A stretch of DNA of 57,613 bases from Bifidobacterium callitrichidarum. Its GTDB lineage: Bacteria > Actinomycetota > Actinomycetes > Actinomycetales > Bifidobacteriaceae. The translations under genes were made by a program, and so were the position numbers. Below are positions 39,547-47,933 of this stretch, piece after piece. The stretch is from NCBI RefSeq assembly GCF_003129905.1, contig NZ_QFFM01000019.1:1-57613 (forward strand). Reading direction: 5' to 3'. The notes below the pieces were generated by a model. It was not told the DNA's origin, did not search any database, and saw only the letters and a list, made by a program, of their open reading frames with translations. Every line of letters begins with the position of its first letter. Positions within the stretch are counted from its first letter, which is position 1.

Positions 39547-39582
39547 AAAAGCCTCGCTGAGTCACGCTCAGTGGGGCTTTTT
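39547..39582 (+). terminator. Intrinsic terminator after the fructofuranosidase gene
   Basis: AAAAGCCTCGCTGAG pairs with CTCAGTGGGGCTTTT (with G-U pairs) around loop TCACG, ending in a five-T tract, 40 bases after the stop. Confidence 0.93.
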
Positions 39583-39634
39583 CGTATCCTCATGCCCGTC
39601 CCGCCCCGCATCCCGCGGTTGGCATCATCGCGGT

Positions 39635-39747
39635 TATACTGGGAGCCGTTCGCGCGGTTGGTGGCAGCAGCCGTGCCCACATCATAAGGAATCACGCCCC
39701 TCGCATACGCGACAAGGGGCGTTGGTCCGATGTCTCGCGCGGGCTCC
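39635..39747 (+). promoter_or_regulatory. Candidate structured leader / orphan riboswitch upstream of the NMT1/THI5 binding protein
   Basis: A TATACT -10 box (39635-39640) is followed directly by a fold. P1 is GGAGCC (39642-39647), a three-base bulge, then CGCGCG (39651-39656), pairing with CGCGCG (39736-39741) and GGCTCC (39742-39747). Inside, GTGGCA pairs with TGCC-C-AC (39661-39680). ACGCCCC (39694-39700) pairs with GGGGCGT (39716-39722), with a CAA bulge and a TCGC/GCGA cap. It lies about 65 bases before the start codon. No TPP or FMN riboswitch core is present. Confidence 0.5.
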
Positions 39748-39813
39748 TCACCTTCCCGTCTGCCGAGAGTCGGACTGTAGCGCACTATGCGCGGAAGGCA
39801 AGGTGACATTGAG

Positions 39814-40887
39814 ATGAAGATTGAAGTCAAGAAGGGTCTGACCAAGCTGGCGGCCGTGTTCGGAGCCGCCGCGCTCGGCCTATCCATCGCGGCCTGCGGA
39901 TCCACCAACACCGCCGATTCCGGCGATTCGTCCAAGAATTCGAGCACCCCGACCGTCTCGTTCATGCTGGACTGGACGCCGAACACCAACCACATCGGCC
40001 TGTATGTGGCCCAGAAGCTCGGCTATTACAAGGACGCCGGCGTCAACGTGAAGATTCTGCCCACCGCGCAGGCCGGCGCGGAGACCAGCGTGGAGAACGG
40101 CGTGGCCAACGTGGGCTTCACCACGCTGAGCAACGTGGCAGCCTTCAACTCGCAGGGCGCTGACCTGAAGTTCGTGTTCGACCTGACCCAGAAGCCGGTG
40201 GCCCGCTGGTGCGCACTGGCCTCCCGCACGGACATCAAGACCCCGAAGGACCTGTCCGGCAAGACCTTCGTGAGCTTCGGCTCGGCCGAGCAGACCGCCG
40301 TGGTGCAGCAGATGATCAAGTACGCGGGCGGCACCGGCGAGATCAAGACCGCCACCGCCGGCACCAACACCTTCGAGACGCTGACCAGTGGCAAGGGCGA
40401 CTTCGGCGGCTTCTACGTGACCTGGGAGGGTGTGGAGAGCGAGCTCAACGGCCCGGCCCTCAACTGCTTCGTGGCCTCCGACTGGGGCGTACCCGGCAAC
40501 CCGGATCAACTCGGTTTCGCCGTGAAGTCCTCCTGGCTCAAGGATTCCAAGAACGCCGACGCGCTCAAGAAGTTCATCGAGGCCACCAAGAAGGGCTACG
40601 ACTACGCCCTGGCCAACCCGGACAAGGCCGCCGACCTGCTGGTCGAGCAGGCCAAGGAAGCCCAGCTTGATTCCAAGCTGACCCGCACCTCCATGGAGGA
40701 GATCACCAAGAACGGCTACTGGACCACGGACGACGCGAAGTCCCTGCCCGGCACCGTGAACTTCGATGACGCCCAGCCGTATCTGGACTTCCAGTACAAG
40801 GCCGGCACATACAAGGACAAGGACGGCAAGGACCCGGCCGAAGCCCCGCAGGCCAAGGAACTCGCCACGAACGATTACGTGGCCTGA
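39814..40887 (+). CDS. NMT1/THI5-type ABC transporter substrate-binding lipoprotein
   Basis: 357 residues. Signal peptide with lipobox LSIAAC (lipidated Cys28). The NMT1/THI5-like domain begins VSFMLDWTPNTNHIGLYVAQ and KLGYYKDAGVNVKILP. Relatives bind pyrimidine thiamine precursors (ThiY), riboflavin or other small heterocycles/sulfonates. The thiamine operon earlier in the window makes a thiamine-precursor ligand attractive, but the leader is not a TPP riboswitch, so the substrate stays open. GGAAGGCAAGGTG lies upstream of the ATG. The permease follows after a hairpin. Confidence 0.88.
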   Translation: MKIEVKKGLTKLAAVFGAAALGLSIAACGSTNTADSGDSSKNSSTPTVSFMLDWTPNTNHIGLYVAQKLGYYKDAGVNVKILPTAQAGAETSVENGVANVGFTTLSNVAAFNSQGADLKFVFDLTQKPVARWCALASRTDIKTPKDLSGKTFVSFGSAEQTAVVQQMIKYAGGTGEIKTATAGTNTFETLTSGKGDFGGFYVTWEGVESELNGPALNCFVASDWGVPGNPDQLGFAVKSSWLKDSKNADALKKFIEATKKGYDYALANPDKAADLLVEQAKEAQLDSKLTRTSMEEITKNGYWTTDDAKSLPGTVNFDDAQPYLDFQYKAGTYKDKDGKDPAEAPQAKELATNDYVA

Positions 40888-40902
40888 CGACGGACACCAC
40901 AC

Positions 40903-40925
40903 GGCCCCCTCTTCGCGAGGGGGCC
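40903..40925 (+). terminator. Intercistronic hairpin between binding-protein and permease genes
   Basis: GGCCCCCTC (40903-40911) and GAGGGGGCC (40917-40925) form a perfect 9-bp stem with loop TTCGC. There is no U tract. Such hairpins often raise binding-protein over permease expression. The purine-rich right arm is also the only ribosome-site-like sequence before the permease ATG, so the stem could limit its translation. Confidence 0.4.
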
Positions 40926-40935
40926 TATTCATCGT

Positions 40936-41724
40936 ATGAAGACTGGTATGAAGCAACTGAAATCTTGGCTCGCGCGCATCGCACCGCCCGTCCTGACCAT
41001 CGGCGTCCTGCTGGTGGTCTGGGAGGCGGCGGTCCGGGCCGGGCACATCTCGGAACGTGTGCTCGCCGCCCCTACCCAGATCGTGGCTTCGATGGTCGAT
41101 ACCTGGCCCGACCTCATGACGGCCGCTTCCATCACCGCGTACGAGGGCATCACGGGCTTCGCCATCGCGATCGTGGCGGGCATCGCCATCGGCATCGGAT
41201 TGTACGTGTCCAAGACCATGTACCGGGCGTTCTACCCGCTGCTGGCGGCCGCACAGACCATCCCGCTCATCACGGTGGCGCCGCTGTTCATGATCTGGTT
41301 CGGCTTCGAACCATTGGGCAAGATCGTGATCGTGGCCGTGTTCGGCGTGTTCCCCATCGCCGTGCAGACCGCGCGCGGCCTCAACGCCGTGCCGCAATTC
41401 TATGAGGACGTGGCGCTGACCTGCGGCGCCACACGCTTCTGGACGCTCACGCATGTCAAGCTCAGGGTGGCGGCCCGTCAGATCTTCGGCGGTCTGCGCA
41501 TCGCCGCCGCGTATGTCTTCGGCACGGCGGCCACCGCCGAATATCTGGGTGCGATGAACGGCCTGGGCATCTGGCTGCAGGCAGCGTTCAACTCGTTCCG
41601 CACGCCGCTGATCTTCTCCGCCACCGTGGTGGTGATCGCCCAGACGGCGATACTGCTCGGCGTCATCTCGCTGATCGAATGGCTCACACTCGGCAACGGC
41701 AAGGACGAGGATCTCGACCAGTAA
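40936..41724 (+). CDS. ABC transporter permease (ThiX/SsuC type)
   Basis: 262 residues with about six membrane helices (VLTIGVLLVVWEAAVRAGHI; MYRAFYPLLAAAQTIPLITV; IVIVAVFGVFPIAVQTARGL). The EAA coupling loop reads YEDVALTCGATRFWTLTHVK. It is the membrane partner of the upstream NMT1/THI5 protein. No ATPase gene is adjacent; one encoded elsewhere must serve it. Starts at 40936 or 40948. Confidence 0.88.
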   Translation: MKTGMKQLKSWLARIAPPVLTIGVLLVVWEAAVRAGHISERVLAAPTQIVASMVDTWPDLMTAASITAYEGITGFAIAIVAGIAIGIGLYVSKTMYRAFYPLLAAAQTIPLITVAPLFMIWFGFEPLGKIVIVAVFGVFPIAVQTARGLNAVPQFYEDVALTCGATRFWTLTHVKLRVAARQIFGGLRIAAAYVFGTAATAEYLGAMNGLGIWLQAAFNSFRTPLIFSATVVVIAQTAILLGVISLIEWLTLGNGKDEDLDQ

Positions 41725-41745
41725 AAGCCTGGCCCAGGCAAGAGA

Positions 41746-41871
41746 CGGCTGGTGGGATGCGTGTTGTTCAGACCGTAAGCAGCTCCGGCACATGCTAAGC
41801 TCTGCGAGCATGCGCCGGAGCGAGGCCGAACGGCCTTGAGTGTGTCGGAACAACACGCATCCCACCAGCCG
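41746..41871. ncRNA. Candidate structured RNA with a 24-bp perfect closing stem
   Basis: Arms 41746-41769 (CGGCTGGTGGGA...) and 41848-41871 are perfectly complementary over 24 bp. The 78-base interior contains a hairpin GCTCCGGC/GCCGGAGC extended by CATGCT/AGCATG (41782-41821) and a small hairpin AGGCC/GGCCT (41823-41836) on the 3' side. On the minus strand a TATAAC box (41895-41900) lies upstream, and a GCCTG/CAGGC stem followed by TTTT (41725-41740) lies downstream. A minus-strand transcript is therefore possible. It has the outline of a closing stem, open bubble and apical stem. Confidence 0.45.
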
Positions 41872-41895
41872 CCGGACACCCTATCGGAAGGGTTC

Positions 41896-42006
41896 GTTAT
41901 ACCAAGATTGACACGAATCCGACAGAACTACCCCTCAGTCGGCTTCGCCTCCAGCTCCTCTGACAAGGAGAACCAAGGATAAGGGGCACGTCAATCTTGG
42001 TGTAAC
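41896..42006. repeat. 17-bp inverted repeat flanking a dispersed-repeat copy
   Basis: GTTATACCAAGATTGAC (41896-41912) and GTCAATCTTGGTGTAAC (41990-42006) are complementary except at one position. They bracket 77 bases that contain one dispersed double-hairpin repeat (41931-41974). Each arm includes a -10-like box (TATAAC or TGTAAC). Together with 41725-41871 this accounts for most of the 332-base gap between the permease and uppS genes. Confidence 0.7.
41931..41974 (-). repeat. Dispersed double-hairpin repeat (diverged copy)
   Basis: CCCCTCAGTCGGC-TTC-GCCTCCAGCTCCTCTGACAAGGAG: the GGC/GCC inner stem is kept, and the first hairpin has become CTCCT/AGGAG. Orientation matches the minus-strand gene ending at 42057. 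Confidence 0.8.
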
Positions 42007-42030
42007 AGAGCCATAGATACACGTGGCATT

Positions 42031-42049
42031 CCCCTCACTGAGGGGAGCC
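42031..42049 (-). repeat. Single-hairpin remnant of the dispersed repeat after uppS
   Basis: CCCCTC (42031-42036) pairs with GAGGGG (42040-42045), continuing into AGCC, seven bases after the uppS stop. No U tract. Confidence 0.6.
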
Positions 42050-42056
42050 AACGACC

Positions 42057-42848
42057 TTATTTCTTCACGCCGCCGAATCGACGATCGCGGTGAATGTAGT
42101 GGTCGATGGAACGCCAGAGCACCTCACGGCCGCAGTCGGGGAAGAGTTCGGGCACGAAGTCGAGTTCGGCGTAGGCGGCCTCCCACGGCAGGAAGTTCGA
42201 CGTGCGCTGTTCGCCGGACGTGCGGATCACCAGATCGCAGTCGGGAATGTCCGGGTTGTACAGATGGTCGGCGATCATCTTCTCGGTGACGCGGTCGCCC
42301 GAGATCTTGCCGTCACGTACCTCACGCGCGATGGCGGCGCAGGCGTCGGCGATTTCGGCGCGGCCGCCGTAGTTGATGCAGAACACCACATCGATGGTCT
42401 TGTTGTTCTTGGTGCGTTCTTGCGCGATCTCCAGCTCGTCGATCACCGACTTCCACAGCTTCGGACGGCGGCCGGACCAGCGCACGCGCACGCCCCACTC
42501 GTCCATCTGCGCCACACGGCGGTGAATGATTTCACGCGAGAAGCCCATGAGGAAACGCACCTCCTGCGGCGAGCGCTTCCAGTTTTCGGTGGAGAACGTG
42601 TACAGGCTCAGATACCGCACACCCGCCTCGATGGCACCGGCGATGGTGTCGAACACCACCGGTTCGGCGGCCTGATGGCCGTTGGTGCGGATCATGCCGC
42701 GCTGTTTGGCCCAGCGGCCGTTGCCGTCCATGATGACGCCCACATGGCGGGGCACTTTGTCCTTGGGGAAATCGGGGATGCGGGCGGGGTCGGAAAACGG
42801 TGCCGCCGGAATGCTCAACGAAGTGTAGTCGACGTTCTCAAAAGCCAT
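42057..42848 (-). CDS. uppS: Isoprenyl transferase / undecaprenyl diphosphate synthase
   Basis: 263 residues. Cis-prenyltransferase making the lipid carrier for cell-wall synthesis. Catalytic Asp and diphosphate site in VGVIMDGNGRWAKQRG; product-binding RTSGEQRTSNFLPWEAAYAE near the C-terminus. ATG at 42848 is two bases after the recO stop, so the genes are coupled; a longer in-frame start inside recO is less likely. It uses isoprenoid precursors from the MEP pathway whose dxr-ispG genes lie nearby. Confidence 0.95.
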   Translation of the reverse strand: MAFENVDYTSLSIPAAPFSDPARIPDFPKDKVPRHVGVIMDGNGRWAKQRGMIRTNGHQAAEPVVFDTIAGAIEAGVRYLSLYTFSTENWKRSPQEVRFLMGFSREIIHRRVAQMDEWGVRVRWSGRRPKLWKSVIDELEIAQERTKNNKTIDVVFCINYGGRAEIADACAAIAREVRDGKISGDRVTEKMIADHLYNPDIPDCDLVIRTSGEQRTSNFLPWEAAYAELDFVPELFPDCGREVLWRSIDHYIHRDRRFGGVKK

Positions 42849-42850
42849 AC

Positions 42851-43570
42851 TCACGAATCTATCAAGCGCAGCGAACGAATCGGCCGCTCCAGGTAATACT
42901 CCCCCCAATCTTCAACCAACTGTTCGGCGGTGGCTTCAAGCGGCTCGGCGTCGAGCACCGACCAGTCGCCATCCACCAATGCCGCGAACTGGCGCAGGGC
43001 GAGCGGGGAGATGCGGCGGGCATCCGTGGTATGGTCGGCCTCGCACATCACGCCACCGGCCGCGATGGACAGGTAGGCGCCTTCGCGCTGGCCGCATACC
43101 ACGCAGGTGGCGAGCCGCGGCGTCCAGCCGGCCAGGGCGAGCGCGCGCATCACGTAGGAGTCTCCAATGGCCCGCGGCGCATGGGCGTGTTTGGCAAGCG
43201 CGTTCAACGCGCCGATGACGAGCCGATACTGATGCGCGGTCTGCTCGTGTTCGGTGTTCACCAGCTTGTCCGCGGTCTCCACGATGACGTTGGCGGCCTC
43301 GTACGCCGCGTAGTCGGTGGCGATGGAGGCCCCGTATGCGGCCACGGATTCAGCTTGGGAGACCACGTCCAGCGAACGTCCCTCGGCGATGAGCACGTCC
43401 ACGCGCATGAACGGTTCAAGTCGGGCACCGAAGCGTGATTTGGTGCGTCGCACGCCCTTGGCCACCGCGCGTATCTTGCCATGACCGCGGGTCAGCAGGG
43501 TGATGATGCGGTCCGCCTCGCCGAGTTTGGCGGTCCTCAGGACCACGGCCTCGTCACGGTAAAGCAACAT
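42851..43570 (-). CDS. recO: DNA repair protein RecO
   Basis: 239 residues. OB-fold N-terminus (YRDEAVVLRTAKLGEADRII; LLTRGHGKIRAVAKGVRR) and a zinc-type cluster CVVCGQREGAYL...CEADH at about 160-185. Acts with RecR to load RecA at gaps. RBS AAGGAAAAG precedes the ATG. Lies 48 bases after the membrane hydrolase gene and is coupled to uppS, a usual actinobacterial pair. Confidence 0.93.
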   Translation of the reverse strand: MLLYRDEAVVLRTAKLGEADRIITLLTRGHGKIRAVAKGVRRTKSRFGARLEPFMRVDVLIAEGRSLDVVSQAESVAAYGASIATDYAAYEAANVIVETADKLVNTEHEQTAHQYRLVIGALNALAKHAHAPRAIGDSYVMRALALAGWTPRLATCVVCGQREGAYLSIAAGGVMCEADHTTDARRISPLALRQFAALVDGDWSVLDAEPLEATAEQLVEDWGEYYLERPIRSLRLIDS

Positions 43571-43618
43571 TGGCTTTTCCTTCTCCTTTCCCGTTTTCGC
43601 CGGTGGACCGGAATACGG

Positions 43619-45433
43619 TCAGTAGATGAACAGGCCCCAGAAGGCGAAGAACAGCAGCACGTTGAGCATGGTGAAGGTGACGAGCCAGAACAGCACACGC
43701 CCGAGTCTGGTGGAGGCGAGCACCGGGTCGGCACCGGTGACGATGCCGCGGACGGCCCCTTTGCGCGGCGGCCATTGGATGAGTCCGCGTGCGGAGGCGA
43801 CTTCGATGAGTCGCATGAACACGCGCGACCATGCCCAGACCACCAGCACGGAGACCACCTGAATCACCGGCCAACTCCAATACATCACGCCCGGCGTTTC
43901 GGTGGGCGCGCCGCCCCACGCCAGTTTGACCACGCCCATGACCACCTGGCCGAGGCCGGCGGCGAAGATGAGCAGCGTGGCCAGCGTGGTGAAGGTCAGG
44001 GTCAGCAGCGCTCCGCCGAAGCCGTGCGAGAAGCCGAGCACGACCGGTTTGGCGGGCGTCGGCGCGATGATTGTCGTTCCGTCCGACTCGTCCTGTCCGC
44101 GCCGTTTCAGTGCATGCTTGCGCGCACGCCGCCAGCGGGATCGTGCCACGATGACACGGATCAGCGCCACGAGCGCAAGCACCGCGGAGGCGAGCAGTAG
44201 CAGGATGAGCGTGGCGTGCAGGATCAGGCCGTAGATGGTGCCGGCTCGACGTGCCTTCAGCGCGCCCGGCAAACCGATGGATTGGTACAGGTCGGTGCCG
44301 GCCACCCGTTCGCTGGTCTGCTTGAGGCCCGCGGCGGTGCCGACGGCCCAGTCGATGAGATCGTCCACGTAGGCGTCGGCGAATGGCGTGCCCGCTTCGG
44401 ATTCGTCGCCCAAGCGCAGCACGTGATTGGCCACCGGATAGCTGCGGACCGTCACGTCCCAGTTGCCGGCACGATGAGCCTCGTACAGGATTGCGCGCAC
44501 GCCGTCCACCTGCGCGGTCATCACGTCCTTGGACCCGTATGCCACGTAGGTGGGAATGTCGTATGCGCCGGGGCCGAGGGTGCGGATGTCGAAGTTCGTC
44601 AGTCCCACCACGGTGCCGTCCGCGCTGAACAGGCGCTGCACGATGGATTGGTAGCCGTCGTTCGCGCCGGCCAGTGTGAAGTCCTGGGTGACGAAGAAGC
44701 CGAGGGACTGGCGTGGGCTGAAAACCATCGGGCTCAGGAGAATCTGGAAGGCGATGTCCGGGTCGTCCTCAAGCAGGTACGAGGAGATCCACGTGGATTC
44801 GGAGGTGGCGTAGATGCCGACCTTCGTGGCGTCCACGTTGTCCTGGTCACGCAGGTAGCTGATGACCTGGTCGTAGGCCTTGGCGGAGGCGGGATAGTCA
44901 CGGTTGATGTCGGTGGTGTTCCAGACGGGCTTGTCCAGCACGGCGGTCACGAAGCCGGCGGAGGCCATATCCGCGGCCACGTCGCCGAAGGAGTTGTCGC
45001 AGGTACCGTAGCCCGCACCGTGCATGAAGACGACGGCCGGACGCTTGCCGGAGACGCCTTCGGGCTCGCGGATGAGCACCTTGATGGCCTGCACGCCCTG
45101 GTCGTTGGCCTTGTTCCGTACACCCGCCTGCTTGGTCAGGGAGCCGTCGCGCGCGACGTTGAGGGTGACGTACCGTTCGGTGACGGTATAGGAGCCTTTG
45201 TCCGGCAGGTCGGTGCCGCCGGTTGCGGTGTCGAAGGTGACCGTCGTATCGTCGCTGAGGGTTGCCATCGATTGGCCGGTGGGTTCGATGTTCCACGGCA
45301 CGATGGTGATGTTGGATACGGCCACGAGGATGCCGAACAGCATGATGAAGATGGGCAGGCTGACCATCAGCCGATGGCCGCGGGTCCATGGCCGGGTTTC
45401 GCTCTGCTGTTCCTGATTCGACACGCAGACCAT
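43619..45433 (-). CDS. Membrane-bound alpha/beta-hydrolase-fold protein
   Basis: About 604 residues. One N-terminal helix (LMVSLPIFIMLFGILVAVSN), an extracytoplasmic alpha/beta-hydrolase domain and four C-terminal helices (for example LILHATLILLLLASAVLALV; VLFWLVTFTMLNVLLFFAFW). Hydrolase features: PAVVFMHGAGYGTCDN (oxyanion loop), nucleophile elbow GIYATSESTW in place of GxSxG, and a candidate His in YPVANHVLRLGDES. Peptidase, esterase or acyltransferase cannot be separated. The start is uncertain (ATG 45433, GTG 45442 or 45424); TACAAT overlaps the region, so the message may be leaderless. Confidence 0.75.
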   Translation of the reverse strand: MVCVSNQEQQSETRPWTRGHRLMVSLPIFIMLFGILVAVSNITIVPWNIEPTGQSMATLSDDTTVTFDTATGGTDLPDKGSYTVTERYVTLNVARDGSLTKQAGVRNKANDQGVQAIKVLIREPEGVSGKRPAVVFMHGAGYGTCDNSFGDVAADMASAGFVTAVLDKPVWNTTDINRDYPASAKAYDQVISYLRDQDNVDATKVGIYATSESTWISSYLLEDDPDIAFQILLSPMVFSPRQSLGFFVTQDFTLAGANDGYQSIVQRLFSADGTVVGLTNFDIRTLGPGAYDIPTYVAYGSKDVMTAQVDGVRAILYEAHRAGNWDVTVRSYPVANHVLRLGDESEAGTPFADAYVDDLIDWAVGTAAGLKQTSERVAGTDLYQSIGLPGALKARRAGTIYGLILHATLILLLLASAVLALVALIRVIVARSRWRRARKHALKRRGQDESDGTTIIAPTPAKPVVLGFSHGFGGALLTLTFTTLATLLIFAAGLGQVVMGVVKLAWGGAPTETPGVMYWSWPVIQVVSVLVVWAWSRVFMRLIEVASARGLIQWPPRKGAVRGIVTGADPVLASTRLGRVLFWLVTFTMLNVLLFFAFWGLFIY

Positions 45434-45476
45434 TGTAGGCACCGGGCCTGCCCTGTTATGTCGGCGGCGAACAATG

Positions 45477-45512
45477 AAAACGCCGCCGGCTCCTCACGGG
45501 GGCCGACGGCGG
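45477..45512 (-). terminator. Intrinsic terminator of the dxr-ispG operon
   Basis: CGCCGCCGGCTCC pairs imperfectly with GGGGCCGACGGCG, followed by four Ts on the minus strand, eight bases after the ispG stop. Confidence 0.8.
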
Positions 45513-45519
45513 GATGGGC

Positions 45520-46740
45520 TTAGCGGTTCGGATGTTGGATCGGCACGACGACCGGGCCGGTGGAGCCGGCGGGCACCTGGCCGTCCGCCTCCATCTGGGC
45601 GGCGATCTCCTGCGCCTTGGTGAGCAGCGTCTCCACGATCTGGTCCTCGGGCACGGTTTCGATGACCTTGCCCTTGATGAAGATCTGGCCTTTGCCGTTG
45701 CCGGAGGCCACGCCGAGGTCGGCCTCGCGCGCCTCGCCGGGACCGTTGACGATGCAGCCCATCACGGCCACGCGAATTGGCGCGGTCACGTCCTTGAGGC
45801 CCTCGGTCACGGCGGAGGCGAGCTGAATCACGTCCACCTGGGCGCGCCCGCAGCTCGGGCAGGAGATGATGTCGAACTTGCGGGGGCGCAGTCCCATGTA
45901 TTCCAGGAGCTTGCAGCCCACCTTGACCTCTTCGACCGGCGGGGCAGAGAGGGATACGCGGATCGTGTCACCGATGCCCTCGGCCAGGAGGGCGCCGAAC
46001 GCGAGGCAGGATTTGATGGTGCCCTGCCATGCGGGGCCGGCCTCGGTGACGCCGAGGTGCAGCGGCCAGTCGCCCTTCGATGCGAGCAGACGGTACGTTT
46101 CGACCATGGTGATCACGTCATGGTGTTTGACGGAGATCTTGAAGTCATGGAAGCCCACGTCCTCGAACATGTGCGCTTCCTTGAGCGCGCTGGCCACGAG
46201 CGCCTCGGGGGTGGGGCCGCCGTACTTGGCGTAGAGCTCCTTGTCCAGCGAGCCGGCGTTCACGCCGATGCGCAGGGAGATGCCCGCGTCCGTGGCGGCC
46301 TTGCAGATGTCCGGGCCGACCTGGTCGAATTTGCGGATGTTGCCGGGGTTCACGCGCACGGCCGCGCAGCCGGCGTCGATGGCCTGGAACACGTACTTGG
46401 ACTGGAAGTGGATGTCCGCGATGACCGGGATCGGCGACTTGCGGCAGATCTCGGGCAAGGCGTCGGCGTCGTCCTGGCTGGGCACGGCCACGCGCACGAT
46501 GTCGCAGCCGGCGGCGGTCAACTCGGCGATCTGCTGGAGTGTGGCGGGCACATTGGCCGTGAGCGTGTTGGTCATGGACTGCACGGAGATGGGGGCTCCC
46601 CCGCCCACCGGCACCGGTCCGACCATGATGCGGCGGGACTTGCGGCGCGGATGCAACGGGGACTCGCTGGTCAGCTCCACCGGGTCCCCGGTCTTACGGA
46701 ACGGCTTGTTGACAGGTAGTTCAGTGCTCAACGTATTCAT
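45520..46740 (-). CDS. ispG: 4-hydroxy-3-methylbut-2-enyl diphosphate synthase
   Basis: 406 residues. 4Fe-4S enzyme of the MEP isoprenoid pathway converting MEcPP to HMBPP. Cluster cysteines in [15 protein letters not shown] and [19 protein letters not shown]-terminal TIM-barrel region [23 protein letters not shown] at 46740 overlaps the dxr stop (TGATG). Directly coupled to dxr with no intervening rip1/rseP protease gene, which often lies between them in actinobacteria. Confidence 0.95.
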   Translation of the reverse strand: MNTLSTELPVNKPFRKTGDPVELTSESPLHPRRKSRRIMVGPVPVGGGAPISVQSMTNTLTANVPATLQQIAELTAAGCDIVRVAVPSQDDADALPEICRKSPIPVIADIHFQSKYVFQAIDAGCAAVRVNPGNIRKFDQVGPDICKAATDAGISLRIGVNAGSLDKELYAKYGGPTPEALVASALKEAHMFEDVGFHDFKISVKHHDVITMVETYRLLASKGDWPLHLGVTEAGPAWQGTIKSCLAFGALLAEGIGDTIRVSLSAPPVEEVKVGCKLLEYMGLRPRKFDIISCPSCGRAQVDVIQLASAVTEGLKDVTAPIRVAVMGCIVNGPGEAREADLGVASGNGKGQIFIKGKVIETVPEDQIVETLLTKAQEIAAQMEADGQVPAGSTGPVVVPIQHPNR

Positions 46741-47933
46741 CACTGCTTGTTTATCAGGTCGTCGGCGCGGCGGCGGGCCTCGCGCTCAACCTGACCCATT
46801 TCCTCCACGTCGGCGAACAGCGGGTTGCCTCGCAGTTCGGCGTCCATCTCGTCAAGGACCTCCTTGACCGTATCGACGATGCCGAGGTAGGGCAGGCGGT
46901 GGTCGAGGAAGGCATGCACGGCCTGCTCGTTGGCCGCGTTGAGCACGGCCGTATGCTTCTCGGATGCGGTCAGGCAGTGGCGTGCCAGCGAGACGGCGGG
47001 GAACGCCTCGTCGTCCAACGGTTCGAAGGTCCACGTGGCGGCCTTGGTCCAATCGCAGGCGGCGGCCACGTCACCCATGCGGTCGGGCGCGGACAGGCCC
47101 AACGCGATGGGCAGACGCATGTCCGGCGGCGAGGCCTGGCAGATGGTGGCACCGTCCACGAATTCGACCATGGAATGGACGATGGACTGCGGGTGCACGG
47201 TCACATCGATGCGCTCAGGCGGCACGTCGAACAGGCGGGACGCCTCGATGACCTCAAGGCCCTTGTTCATCAGGGTCGAGGAGTTGATGGTGACCACAGG
47301 GCCCATGTTCCAGGTGGGATGGTGCAGCGCCTGTTCAGGCGTGATGTGCTCCATATCCGCGCGCTTCCAGCCGCGGAACGGGCCGCCCGATGCGGTGACC
47401 ACGAGTTTGGCCACCTCGGTGTGGGTGCCGCTCCTCAGCGACTGCCAGATGGCGGAATGCTCGGAGTCCACGGGGTTGATCTGCTGTTCGCGCACCTGGG
47501 CGCCGAAGAGCATATGGCCACCGGCCACCACCGATTCCTTGTTCGCCAGCGCGAGCTGCGATCCGGCCTTCAGGGCCGCGATAGACGGTTCGAGGCCGAT
47601 GGAGCCGGTGATGCCGTTGAGCACCACGTTCGCACCGGAGCCGGCCATGGCGATGACCGCTTCCGGGCCTCCGCTGACACGCACCGAGGAACGGGCGCCG
47701 GCCTGTTCGAGCGCCTCGCGCAGGGCCGGGACCTTGGATTGGTCATAGACGGCGATTTCCGGCACTCGGAACCGGATCGCCTGCTGGGCGAGCAGTTCCA
47801 CATGCCCGCCGCCCGCGGCCAGTCCGGTGACGGTGAAGCGCTCGGGATGACGTGCGATGACGTCAAGCCCCTGGGTGCCGATGGATCCGGTGGATCCGAG
47901 GATGACGACGCTGGAGTTGGAGACCACGCTCAC
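46740..47933 (-). CDS. dxr: 1-deoxy-D-xylulose 5-phosphate reductoisomerase
   Basis: 397 residues. Makes MEP from DXP with NADPH, the first committed isoprenoid step. NADPH-binding [18 protein letters not shown]; substrate-loop [31 protein letters not shown] core. GTG start at 47933 overlaps the stop of the upstream DivIVA-like gene (GTGA), with AAGAAGGAA as ribosome site. Confidence 0.95.
   Translation of the reverse strand: MSVVSNSSVVILGSTGSIGTQGLDVIARHPERFTVTGLAAGGGHVELLAQQAIRFRVPEIAVYDQSKVPALREALEQAGARSSVRVSGGPEAVIAMAGSGANVVLNGITGSIGLEPSIAALKAGSQLALANKESVVAGGHMLFGAQVREQQINPVDSEHSAIWQSLRSGTHTEVAKLVVTASGGPFRGWKRADMEHITPEQALHHPTWNMGPVVTINSSTLMNKGLEVIEASRLFDVPPERIDVTVHPQSIVHSMVEFVDGATICQASPPDMRLPIALGLSAPDRMGDVAAACDWTKAATWTFEPLDDEAFPAVSLARHCLTASEKHTAVLNAANEQAVHAFLDHRLPYLGIVDTVKEVLDEMDAELRGNPLFADVEEMGQVEREARRRADDLINKQ

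Noticed and set aside
39583..39813. TPP or FMN riboswitch upstream of the NMT1/THI5 gene
   Set aside because: Looked for CTGAGA, CCTGAT/ATGCC and the FMN conserved segments; none is present, so only an unclassified fold is reported.
41746..41871. Intrinsic terminator of the ABC permease gene
   Set aside because: A 78-base interior with its own hairpins and no U tract on the plus strand does not fit an intrinsic terminator.
41746..42006. Insertion sequence
   Set aside because: Inverted repeats exist, but there is no transposase frame and no target duplication.
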